Positions 28,550-36,731 of a stretch of 64,000 bases of DNA are shown here, piece after piece. The notes beneath the pieces are model-generated. The model worked only from the letters and a program-made list of their open reading frames with translations. It was not told the origin of the DNA and did no database searches. Each line of letters opens with the position of its first letter. Position 1 is the stretch's first letter. This stretch comes from Bdellovibrionales bacterium (GTDB taxonomy: Bacteria; Bdellovibrionota; Bdellovibrionia; Bdellovibrionales; Bdellovibrionaceae), in assembly GCA_016713585.1 (NCBI GenBank), contig JADJOV010000002.1:310001-374000 (forward strand), written 5' to 3'. The translations under genes were made by a program, and so were the position numbers.

Positions 28550-28799
28550 ATGTCAATTCTACCAATTATTCGAGACCGGGCTCACTATTCTGAGCTTTTT
28601 CAAAAAAATCATCTTTGGACTGCTGCAATCGATTTTATTTCAAAAAGACGTGGCCTTTGAAATATCTGGGCTACGAGCGATTCAGGGAAGACTTTCTGTC
28701 CCTACCCCACAGATTTTAGGTGAAGGATCTATTGAGGGTTGGCCCTATATCACTCTGGCACACCTCCAGGGTGTTCCCATCCAGACGATCTGTCGTTGA
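28550..28799 (+). pseudogene. Remnant of aminoglycoside phosphotransferase-like gene
   Basis: Starting at ATG 28550, one frame reads SILPIIRDRAHYSELFQKNH, then LWTAAIDFISKRRGL. A second frame reads FEISGLRAIQGRLSVPTPQI, then EGWPYITLAHLQG. Together these look like the N-terminus and the lid/hinge segment (VPTP..L.EGWPY) of an APH-type kinase. The nucleotide-binding loop in between is missing and the frame changes. The reading ends at TGA 28799, long before the catalytic HGD loop. A deletion plus truncation is more likely than a sequencing error. Confidence 0.5.
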
Positions 28800-28847
28800 G
28801 CGGGGTAGCTTTGTTTTTTTCTTGGATCATTGACTTCTGATGTCGAC

Positions 28848-28909
28848 AAGCATATATTTGACGTGTATTATATGCCTTAGAGACTATTTATGGGGTCAAA
28901 TATATGCTT
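28848..28909 (+). promoter_or_regulatory. 15-bp inverted repeat spanning start codon of second DUF4143 gene
   Basis: AAGCATATATTTGAC (28848-28862) is repeated perfectly and inverted as GTCAAATATATGCTT (28895-28909), with 32 bp between. The right arm contains the ATG at 28904. The left arm supplies a TTGACG -35-like box (28858-28863), and a weak -10 lies in the spacer. Two operator half-sites about 47 bp apart, or an RNA stem hiding the start codon, would both explain this arrangement. Confidence 0.6.
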
Positions 28910-30274
28910 TTTAGGGACGCTCTGACTGATCTGGAACAATGGCACAGCCAAACGCCGCGCAAGCCGCTGATTCTTCGCGGCGCTCGCCAGGTCGGAAAAA
29001 CAACATTGGTTCGCCTGTTTTGTGAGCGCCAAGATCTTCATCTCGTTGAGGTTAATCTAGAATCTGACTTTGAAATTAGATCAGCATTTAAGAGCATGGA
29101 TCCCGAGGCAATCCTTAGGGATATCGAACTCTTAAAGAAAACAAGAATTAGCAAGAAAAGTCTCCTTTTTATAGATGAAATTCAGGCCTGCCCTGAGGCT
29201 ATTCAGGCGCTTCGCTATTTTTATGAAAAGAAGGTAGACCTCCCCGTCGTTGCGGCGGGATCCTTATTGGAATTTATCTTGTCCGAACACACGTTTTCAA
29301 TGCCAGTCGGAAGGGCTGAATATTTTTTCGTGCATCCAATGAAATTTGGCGAATTCCTTCGTGCTCAAGGAGAAACTCCTCTGATCAAAGCGTTTCAAAC
29401 CTATAAGATTGGTCATAGTATCTCCGATCTCTTCCATGAACGCCTGCTGAAGGTTTACTATGAATACCTTCTTGTTGGAGGAATGCCAGAGGCGGTTTCA
29501 GTGTTTGTAAAAACCAAGAACCTAACAAAAGTTAAAGCTGTGCATAGAACCATCATGCTCAATTACCAAAGTGACTTCGCCAAATATGCCAAGAGAATTC
29601 CAGTCGCTCGATTGGAGAAGGTGTTTAGTTTCACGCCGGCACATATTGGACAAAAAGCTCGTTTTTCTGAAATGGATCCTGACGAACAAGCAAAGAGTCT
29701 TCGCCTCGCATTAGATCTCTTAGAAAAGGCCGGAGTAATTTATAGAATTTATCATTCTAACGCTTCTGGCATTCCTCTGAAAATTGGAATTCATGAAGGA
29801 GTTTTCAAGCTCTTGTTCGTTGACATAGGACTTGTGTCCTATGACCTCGGACTGGCCTACGAAGACGTGTTGGAAATTTACAATTCAACGAAGGGTCATT
29901 TGAACCTATTACATAAGGGATTGATAACTGAGCAGTTTGTAGGGCAACAACTTCTTGCAGCCCACACTCTGGATCGACTCGACCTTTTCTACTGGCTACG
30001 AGAAAGGCGGGCACAGAATGCCGAAGTCGATTTCCTTATACAAAAAGGGTCTACACATCATCCCCATTGAGGTAAAATTTGGAAAAACCGGAAGTATCAA
30101 ATCCTCATTCAATTTGTAAAAGAAAAAAAGGCAAGACTGGGAATCAAATTCACAACCCAACCACCCCATGTTGAAGAATCAAAATACGAAGATCTGAACT
30201 TTAGACTTTTGAGGCTGCCAGTCTATCTAGCAGAGAGAATATTTGATATAATAGAAACCAGTCACACTCACTAA
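28904..30274 (+). CDS. AAA ATPase with DUF4143 (second copy, two frameshifts)
   Basis: About 457 residues after joining. Walker A is GARQVGKTTL (about residue 27) and Walker B is SLLFIDEIQACPE; GRAEYFFVHPMKFGEFL, RLLKVYYEYLLVGGMPEAV and the C-terminal AEVDFLI...IPIEVKFGKTG (PD-(D/E)xK-like) are all typical of the family. The first frame ends at 30070. Shifts at about 30045-30052 and 30112-30120 continue it to LPVYLAERIFDII and the TAA at 30274, 1 bp from the convergent lipB. It is only distantly similar to the copy at 25.5 kb. The role of the group is unknown. Confidence 0.87.
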
Positions 30275-30275
30275 T

Positions 30276-30927
30276 TCACCCGCCTAAAAACTTTTCAAGA
30301 TGAGCGCGAAGATTTGTTTTCAATATAGCCAAATCGATTTTCTTCCCAGTCAGGCCTTCAATGCTCACCATCACCGAAGATTGAAAGCCGCACGGATTGA
30401 GTCCCTGAAAGGCTGCAGGATCTGCGAAGACGTTGAGGGCCGCACCATGAAAAGTGACCCACTTCCGAACTCCGATCCCGAGTGATGCGATTTTTTTGGC
30501 CCCAACCCAGACGCCTGTTTCGTCGCCAGCCTCGATCTCAGGCGATTTTTTTGAAGAGACCTGCCTTCGGGCTCAATGCCATAATCCTTTAGGCAAGCAA
30601 CAATGGCTTGCTCAAAATTTCTTAGGTAGGCGCCGATATCTTTGGCAGCGCGGGAATGGCCTGGAATAGAAAGATTAATGATCGGATAAATAACTAACTG
30701 CGAAGGTCCATGATAGGTCGCTCGACCTCCTCGTGAAACCTCTAGAACAGGTCCGCTCCAGGTGGTTACATCACCTGGTTTTGTCGAGCGTCCCAAGGTC
30801 ACTATTGGTGGATGCTGGCAAAAACAAGAGCCCCCGGAGATTGCTTCTGGGCAATCTCTTCAAGCAAAGACTCTTGCCGAAGCAAGGCCTCCTGATATTC
30901 AACAAGGCCCCAATCCAATAAGTCCAA
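30276..30927 (-). CDS. lipB: Octanoyltransferase LipB (two frameshifts)
   Basis: Transfers octanoate from acyl-carrier protein to lipoyl domains. The pieces are, in order, LDLLDWGLVEYQEALLRQES, QHPPIVTLGRSTKPGDV, SRGGRATYHGPSQLV (the RGG-x-TYHGPGQ signature), ETGVWVGAKKIASLGIGV with the catalytic Lys, and FHGAALNV with LNPCG. A lost T at about 30815-30822 and a lost A/T at about 30545-30552 explain the broken frame. The start is uncertain; TTG at 30927 is the nearest in-frame candidate, just inside the end of the lpd transcript. It is the last gene of the lipA-E2-lpd-lipB run. Confidence 0.9.
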
Positions 30928-30947
30928 GCTGGAGGTCTTGGAACCCT

Positions 30948-32423
30948 CTAGGGATGAAGTGATTTTCCATTCCCCGCCAGAGGCTTCTGTATAATATGAA
31001 TGGCATGTCCTAAGGTGGCCTCTGCGGCCTCCATCATGGTTTCACCTAGTGTCGGGTGCGGATGAATAGACAGTGCCAAATCCTCAAGACGTGCCCCCAT
31101 TTCAATAGCCAGCACGGCTTCTGAAATTAGGTTAGAGGCTTCAGGGCCCACGATATGTACACCCAATAAAACATGGGTCTTTGCGTCCGCGATCATTTTA
31201 ACGAATCCATCGGTTTCCTGCATAGAGACTGCTCGTCCGTTTGCCGCAAATGGAAATTTCGCAATTTTTAAGTCGTTAAAACCTTTAGCTCGAGCTTCGG
31301 CCTCTGTGAGTCCAGCTGACGCTATTTCAGGATCTGTAAAGACAACCGCAGGAACTGTTTTCACATCAAAAGCTCGATTAGCACCTTTGATCACTTCGGC
31401 CACTAAAATACCCTCGTAGGAAGCCTTATGAGCCAACATGGGTTGACCACAGATATCACCAATGGCGAAGATATTTTTGATGTTGGTTCGACGTTGACCA
31501 TCCACTTTAACAAATCCGCGTTCATCAACTGTGACCCCAGCAGCCTTCAAGTTTGTTTGATCACCATTGGGTCTGCGTCCGACTGTCACAAGAATTTTAT
31601 CGGCTTTTAAAATCTCTTGCTTTCCATTGGCCTCGACTGTGACCTCATATCCATCTTTGCTTTTCTTTTGACCCTGGGCCTTTGTGTTGTACATGACTTT
31701 CACGCCAGACTTGACCAATTTACGAGTCACCACTTGGGCACATTCTGGATCAACCACTCCAGCCAACAGCTGCCCTTGAGCCTCAACAACTGTGACTTCA
31801 GAACCAAATTTCCTTAAGTACGAAGAAATCTCCAAACCGATATATCCACCGCCGATAACGACGATTTTTTTGGGTGCGTGATTCAAGTCCAAGGCCCCAG
31901 TTGAAGACAAAATATCTTTCTCATCAAACTTAAAACCCGGAATCTCAATTGGACGAGATCCAGTCGCAATAACAAAATATTTACTCTGAATCGTTTCAGA
32001 ACTTGCCGCACTCGGTGCCCCAGCTCCAGCCTCAGTTTTTGCGGTGTTCACCGTAATCTCGGTAGCGCTTTTGAACTGAGCTTCGCCTCTTATAATTGTT
32101 ACATTGTTTCCCTTCAAAAGCTGACTCACTCCATTTGACATTTTCTGACTCACGGAGTTCTTCCATGATAACAGCTTCGGAAAGTCAACTTCGACTGGCG
32201 TGTTTAAATTGAATCCCATAGTTGCAAAATCATGTTGGGATTTGTGTAGCCAGTGTGCCGCAGTAATCATGGCCTTTGAGGGTATACAACCAACATTTAA
32301 ACAAACTCCGCCCAAAAACTCACGCTCAACAATGGCCGTATTTAATCCGAGCTGAGCCGCCTTGATAGCTGCAACATATCCGCCCGGACCGGCTCCAATA
32401 ACAACAACATCGAAATTTTTCAT
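30948..32423 (-). CDS. lpd: Dihydrolipoamide dehydrogenase (E3)
   Basis: A FAD flavoprotein that reoxidises dihydrolipoyl groups of the 2-oxoacid dehydrogenase complexes with NAD. The FAD-binding motif is VVVIGAGPGGYVAA, the redox disulphide is GGVCLNVGCIPSK, the NAD-binding motif is VVIGGGYIGLE, and the C-terminal catalytic His is in HPHPTLGETMMEAAE. The 491 residues are slightly longer than the usual 470 because of an Ala/Ser-rich insert (GAGAPSAASSE) near residue 140. The ATG overlaps the last base of the E2 gene, so the two are translationally coupled. Confidence 0.97.
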   Translation of the reverse strand: MKNFDVVVIGAGPGGYVAAIKAAQLGLNTAIVEREFLGGVCLNVGCIPSKAMITAAHWLHKSQHDFATMGFNLNTPVEVDFPKLLSWKNSVSQKMSNGVSQLLKGNNVTIIRGEAQFKSATEITVNTAKTEAGAGAPSAASSETIQSKYFVIATGSRPIEIPGFKFDEKDILSSTGALDLNHAPKKIVVIGGGYIGLEISSYLRKFGSEVTVVEAQGQLLAGVVDPECAQVVTRKLVKSGVKVMYNTKAQGQKKSKDGYEVTVEANGKQEILKADKILVTVGRRPNGDQTNLKAAGVTVDERGFVKVDGQRRTNIKNIFAIGDICGQPMLAHKASYEGILVAEVIKGANRAFDVKTVPAVVFTDPEIASAGLTEAEARAKGFNDLKIAKFPFAANGRAVSMQETDGFVKMIADAKTHVLLGVHIVGPEASNLISEAVLAIEMGARLEDLALSIHPHPTLGETMMEAAEATLGHAIHIIQKPLAGNGKSLHP

Positions 32424-34117
32424 TAGCGCATCTCCAACATCAGGGATCCTGGTTTTTCTATTCTCTGTATGAATGCTTTTAGAAAATTAGCCGCAACAGC
32501 TCCATCAATTAAACGATGATCTGCAGTCACCGTATAATTCATCACCTTCTGCACAGCCAAGGCTCCGTTTTTAATGATCGGTTTATCTTGAATTTTGTAC
32601 ATCCCCAAAATGGCAACTTCCGGGTGATTAATGATTGGGGTCGCATAGGTACCCCCAACAGATCCAATATTTGTAATTGTGATGGTTGCGCCCTTCATTT
32701 CCTCGGACTTCAACTTACCATCTCGAGCTCGCTTCGCTAGATCCAAAATTTCTCGAGAAATTTCCAATATTGATTTTTGATCTGCATTTTTTATCACCGG
32801 GACGACAAGCCCATTTGGCGTGTCTGCCGCAAAACCGACATTGAAATACTTCTTATAGACAATTTCGCTCGCCTTATCGTCAATAGAGGCATTGAACATT
32901 GGAAATTCGCGCATCGTTGCAATCATAGCCTTCATTACAAAAGGCAAAAATGTCACCTTCGTGCCACTCTTAGCTGCGAAATCTTTTAAGTTTTCTCGAA
33001 GGGTGACCAGCTCAGTGACGTCAGCTTCATCCATCAATGTAAAATGAGGGATAATTGACTTTGCCATCTGCAAATTCTCGGCAATTTTCTTCCGAATTCC
33101 GCGCAGTGCAACTCTTTCTTCCAGAGGTCCCAATGACTGCGGACTTTGATAAGCAAAGGTTGTCGTTGGCGAAGTTGCCGCCACCTTCTGGGCCGCAGTG
33201 CCACTCTCAAAAGTACTCTGCGACTGAGAAGACAGAACGTCGTCCCGAGTGACTCGCCCGGCAAGCCCGGTCCCGGTCATTGAATTGATGTTCACTCCCA
33301 TTTCGCGGGCCAATCGACGAGTCGCCGGGGTCGCAAGGACCCTGGATTCAGCTACAGGCGGATAGAATTCAGCGGCCCCCGAACCACCACTCGCCGTAGC
33401 AAAACCAGCTGGAGGTGGGTTTGTTGCCGCCATAGACAGAGTTGCAGATTTTTGTTGTGGCCCAGTTTGCGGTGATACAGTCGGAGATGCCTTCACAGTG
33501 GTCGTCACGGATGAAGACGAACCTTCAAGTATTAGCATAACGGAGTCAACTTTAACAACATCGCCAACTTTAAATTTAATTTCTTTAACTTTTCCAACAA
33601 ACGGAGAAGGAACTTCAACCGTTGCTTTATCAGTCATGAGTTCGGCGATTGACTGATCAGCTTGGACTAAATCCCCCGGTTTCACTAACCATTTTACAAG
33701 TTCACCCTCGCTGACACCCTCTCCCAATTCCGGTAGTTTAACAGAAATTGATGTCGCCGGGCCCGTTGGCGTACTCGGGAGAGGAGTTGGTGCTGAAAGG
33801 ACTGGCTTTGCTGGTTGAGCTGTAGCAGCAGCAGGTGCCGCCGAAACGGAGGCCGCGGGCGCGGATATTGCCGTCGTGCTTGCACTTGGATCCAGGGTTA
33901 AAATCACTGACTCAACTTTGATAACATCTCCAACCTTGAATTTCAGAGTTTTTACGACTCCCGCCATTGGAGACGGAATTTCAACGGTCGCTTTGTCCGT
34001 CATCAATTCTGCCACCGACTGGTCTGGTTTAATGGAATCGCCTGGTTTAACAAGCCACTTAATAAGCTCACCTTCCGTGACTCCTTCACCAAGTTCGGGG
34101 AGTTTTATATCAGCCAT
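32423..34117 (-). CDS. 2-oxoacid dehydrogenase E2 (dihydrolipoamide acyltransferase)
   Basis: The 564 residues form a standard E2 core. Two lipoyl domains, each with TDKATVE and a Pro/Ser after it (lipoyl Lys at about 43 and 168), are joined by Ala/Pro-rich linkers. A peripheral subunit-binding domain follows (about 262-300, ATPATRRLAREMGV) and then the catalytic domain ending in TADHRLIDGAVAANF, with the catalytic His and Asp. Whether it acts on pyruvate or branched-chain 2-oxoacids is not decidable here, because no E1 gene lies in the cluster. It is preceded by lipA (8-bp overlap) and followed by lpd. Confidence 0.93.
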   Translation of the reverse strand: MADIKLPELGEGVTEGELIKWLVKPGDSIKPDQSVAELMTDKATVEIPSPMAGVVKTLKFKVGDVIKVESVILTLDPSASTTAISAPAASVSAAPAAATAQPAKPVLSAPTPLPSTPTGPATSISVKLPELGEGVSEGELVKWLVKPGDLVQADQSIAELMTDKATVEVPSPFVGKVKEIKFKVGDVVKVDSVMLILEGSSSSVTTTVKASPTVSPQTGPQQKSATLSMAATNPPPAGFATASGGSGAAEFYPPVAESRVLATPATRRLAREMGVNINSMTGTGLAGRVTRDDVLSSQSQSTFESGTAAQKVAATSPTTTFAYQSPQSLGPLEERVALRGIRKKIAENLQMAKSIIPHFTLMDEADVTELVTLRENLKDFAAKSGTKVTFLPFVMKAMIATMREFPMFNASIDDKASEIVYKKYFNVGFAADTPNGLVVPVIKNADQKSILEISREILDLAKRARDGKLKSEEMKGATITITNIGSVGGTYATPIINHPEVAILGMYKIQDKPIIKNGALAVQKVMNYTVTADHRLIDGAVAANFLKAFIQRIEKPGSLMLEMR

Positions 34118-35096
34118 TGATCACCTCGTTTGTATTTTTATATTCAATATTGGGTTCAATCTCGAGTCGTTGCTTTTGATTCATCTTGACTAAGCCTTCC
34201 ATAAAAAATTCTCCGGCCCTGTACGAACTTCTAACAAGAGGACCAGACGCCACATATAAAAATCCTAGCCCTTCTGCGATCTTTTGCCATTCCGCAAATT
34301 TTTCCGGAGTCACAAACTCGATCACCTTCAGGTGTCTTGCGGTTGGCTGCAAGTATTGCCCAAAGGTCACGACGTCGCAACCATGCGCTCGCAAATCTTT
34401 CAAAGTTTGCAAGACTTCCTCGTCCTGCTCACCCAACCCTAACATTATGGACGATTTCGTATAACGAGTCGAATCTCGCTTTTTAACCAACTCGAGCACC
34501 GAGAGTGACTGCTTGTAGGTGGCCCGTGGGTCCCTCACCTTTGGAGTCAGACGTTCGACAGTCTCGATATTATGCGCAAAAACATCTGGTTTTGAGTCAA
34601 CAACTTGCCAAATTAAATCTGCATTTCCACGAAAATCTGGAGTTAGTATTTCAACGATTAACCCTGGAACAAGTCTTTTGATTGTTTCAACAGTCTTTGC
34701 AAAATGTCCGGCCCCTTGATCTTCAAGATCATCACGGTCGACACTCGTTATAACGACATACTTGAGATTCATCTGGGAAATCGAGTAGGCCACTTTTTCT
34801 GGCTCAAGAGAGTCGATTTTTCCCTTTGGATTCCCCGTTTTAATATGGCAAAATCGACAGCCTCTGGTGCAAACGTCGCCCATCAACATAAAGGTTGCAG
34901 TCCCACCAGACCAGCATTCGCCCATATTAGGACACTTGGCTTCTTGGCAAACCGTAGCCAGCTTCAATTCCCCAAGCATTTCTTTGATGCGCACATAGTT
35001 TTCCCCAGATGGAGCCCTGACCTTCAACCAACTTGGTTTGGGAGCCTTGAGGGCAGCACTTGGTTTTGAATCTGAATTTGAGTCTGAAGCTGTCAT
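34110..35096 (-). CDS. lipA: Lipoyl synthase
   Basis: A radical-SAM enzyme that inserts two sulphurs into octanoyl groups. Both iron-sulphur clusters are visible: the auxiliary cluster motif CQEAKCPNMGEC and the radical-SAM CTRGCRFCHI. The C-terminal RSSYRAGEFF supplies the Arg-Ser-Ser-Tyr that ligates the auxiliary cluster. The length of 328 residues is normal. The N-terminal Ser/Asp-rich extension is variable in the family. It is the first gene of lipA-E2-lpd-lipB, so cofactor synthesis is co-expressed with its target protein. Confidence 0.97.
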   Translation of the reverse strand: MTASDSNSDSKPSAALKAPKPSWLKVRAPSGENYVRIKEMLGELKLATVCQEAKCPNMGECWSGGTATFMLMGDVCTRGCRFCHIKTGNPKGKIDSLEPEKVAYSISQMNLKYVVITSVDRDDLEDQGAGHFAKTVETIKRLVPGLIVEILTPDFRGNADLIWQVVDSKPDVFAHNIETVERLTPKVRDPRATYKQSLSVLELVKKRDSTRYTKSSIMLGLGEQDEEVLQTLKDLRAHGCDVVTFGQYLQPTARHLKVIEFVTPEKFAEWQKIAEGLGFLYVASGPLVRSSYRAGEFFMEGLVKMNQKQRLEIEPNIEYKNTNEVING

Positions 35097-35242
35097 TAAA
35101 TCTTCCTATGGGTTCGATCTGGTTCGATTCAATCTAGAATCAACCTTCATAGTCGTTGGATAGATAGATATCACTCTATAACGTGAGATGTCATACCACA
35201 ATCAAGGGATCCAGATTCGAGGGTCTTGTGTTAGCACAAATT

Positions 35243-36001
35243 ATGAAATTTACTACTCCCCTTAGTTCTGGTCGCTTTTTGAAAAGGTATAAAAGGTTTT
35301 TTGCCGATATTGAATTTGAAGGGCAAATAGTAACAGCCCATGTGGCGAACACCGGGAGCATGAAAACCTGCTCAGAGCCCAATTCGCCATGTTATTTTAG
35401 CACCTCTTCTAATAAGGAACGAAAACTCCCATACACACTCGAAATGATTCAGGCTAGCTCAGGCGCTTGGGTGGGAGTTAACACGACCATACCCAACCGG
35501 ATTGTCCGCGAAGGCCTAGATCAGAAGCTTTTTCCCTGGTGGGAGGGCTTTGACGAGATTAAGGCAGAATATAAAATTTCACCAGAGAGCCGCCTTGATT
35601 TTGCTCTTACAAAAGGATCAAGCAGAGAAAATCCTGAATTTATCCATTTTATCGAAGTTAAGAACGTAACCTTAGCCATTGAAAAAGAAATTAATGGAAC
35701 TTTGTGTAGAGTGGCCCAATTTCCAGATGCCGTATCAGAACGGGGTCAAAAACACCTCAAAGATCTGATTCGGCTTAAGTCGGAAGGCCATAGTGCCGAA
35801 ATTGTTTTCACCATTCAGAGGGACGATGTCAGTTTTTTTGAATCAGCCGACCAAATTGACCCGACCTATGGTGAGCTCCTCAGAGAGGCCTGGCGCCAGG
35901 GAGTTCGAGTGACTCCTGTCATCATTGCGGTATCACCTCAAAAAATCGAAATGACCCGCAAAGTTCTTGAATACAGACATTCTTGTTTATTTGCCTTCTG
36001 A
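35243..36001 (+). CDS. sfsA: Sugar fermentation stimulation protein A homologue
   Basis: The family is recognised from RFLKRYKRFFADIEFEG, VTAHVANTGSMKTC, EFIHFIEVKNVTLA and QFPDAVSERGQKHL. The segment VEVKNV with the preceding Asp is a nuclease-like (PD-(D/E)xK) core, and SfsA in E. coli binds DNA and affects maltose genes. The ATG at 35243 gives about 252 residues, close to the family's 235. Starting 60 bp upstream would add a tail that the family lacks. It is divergent from lipA. Confidence 0.9.
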   Translation: MKFTTPLSSGRFLKRYKRFFADIEFEGQIVTAHVANTGSMKTCSEPNSPCYFSTSSNKERKLPYTLEMIQASSGAWVGVNTTIPNRIVREGLDQKLFPWWEGFDEIKAEYKISPESRLDFALTKGSSRENPEFIHFIEVKNVTLAIEKEINGTLCRVAQFPDAVSERGQKHLKDLIRLKSEGHSAEIVFTIQRDDVSFFESADQIDPTYGELLREAWRQGVRVTPVIIAVSPQKIEMTRKVLEYRHSCLFAF

Positions 36002-36031
36002 CAAATGGCTTTTTGATTATTTGCTTACTAG

Positions 36032-36133
36032 CTATTTGTTTTTTAGCTTATCTTTCTTTTTTTCCTGTTTCTCTTTTGTAGTCAGCTTTGGCTTTCCTTT
36101 TCCCTCTTTTGGTTTATTTGCACCCTTTGCCAT
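36032..36133 (-). CDS. Very small, strongly basic protein (33 aa)
   Basis: A short gene on the minus strand from ATG 36133 to TAG 36032. The product begins MAKGANKPKEGKGKPKL and ends KKKDKLKNK. About 45 percent of residues are Lys and there are no aromatic residues. AAAAGGGG lies about 8 bp before the ATG, a plausible ribosome site. Short Lys-rich proteins of this type (M-x-KG-x-x-x-KK-x...) are annotated as hypothetical in many proteobacteria, and I recall the pattern but not a function. Nucleic-acid or ribosome binding is only a guess from its charge. Confidence 0.5.
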   Translation of the reverse strand: MAKGANKPKEGKGKPKLTTKEKQEKKKDKLKNK

Positions 36134-36300
36134 TCGAAAACCCCTTTTCTAGCTTATTCAGCCATGTTTTGTATTGTCATGCTCTGTCTATGCTAGCAGA
36201 ACTTCTGCAAATCTGAAGGAATATTTCTACAGCCCGAAATTTTTAGACGGGATGTCTCTGATCGCAGCACTTAGGGCGCGTCCAAAACGACGGGCAAACC

Positions 36301-36699
36301 TTAAGGTTTTAGCTTGATTCTAAGCTCTTCATTTCCTTGATTCTCATCACTTTGAAGCTTCAAATCCAAATGATCTCCAACCAAGGGCGTGCTAGTCACA
36401 AAATGATCTTTTTTGCGGATAAGATTGATTGTTTTTTCTTCATTTCCAACAAACAAAGTCGCCTCAACTTTCAATCTATCAAACTTAAGCATCGCTGATT
36501 TCTTACCGAGCACAAAAAGACTAGTCTCTTTTTTTCCTGGAACTATCTTAACCATAAACATTTGCCCGGACTCTGAAATATGTGAAGGATCAAGCGGATT
36601 CACGGCCACTTGAGCCCACACTTTACTAAAACCACCACTCAAAGGCAGTATCAGGCTTAAGGCAATGAGGCTTAGACAAAAATTAAAAACGGGTCTCAT
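36301..36699 (-). CDS. Small exported protein of unknown function
   Basis: The ATG at 36699, with AAGGAG 6 bp upstream, opens a signal peptide (MRPVFNFCLSLIALSLILPL, cleavage near VWAQ-VA). The mature part of about 100 residues is beta-rich (MFMVKIVPGKKETSLFVLGK) with no recognised motif. It lies about 33 bp downstream of pepA on the same strand, so it may be on the same transcript. The 167 bp between its stop and the small basic gene hold nothing that I could identify. Confidence 0.6.
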   Translation of the reverse strand: MRPVFNFCLSLIALSLILPLSGGFSKVWAQVAVNPLDPSHISESGQMFMVKIVPGKKETSLFVLGKKSAMLKFDRLKVEATLFVGNEEKTINLIRKKDHFVTSTPLVGDHLDLKLQSDENQGNEELRIKLKP

Positions 36700-36731
36700 A
36701 TTCAACTCCTTCTTACTCTCCAAGAGCACTG

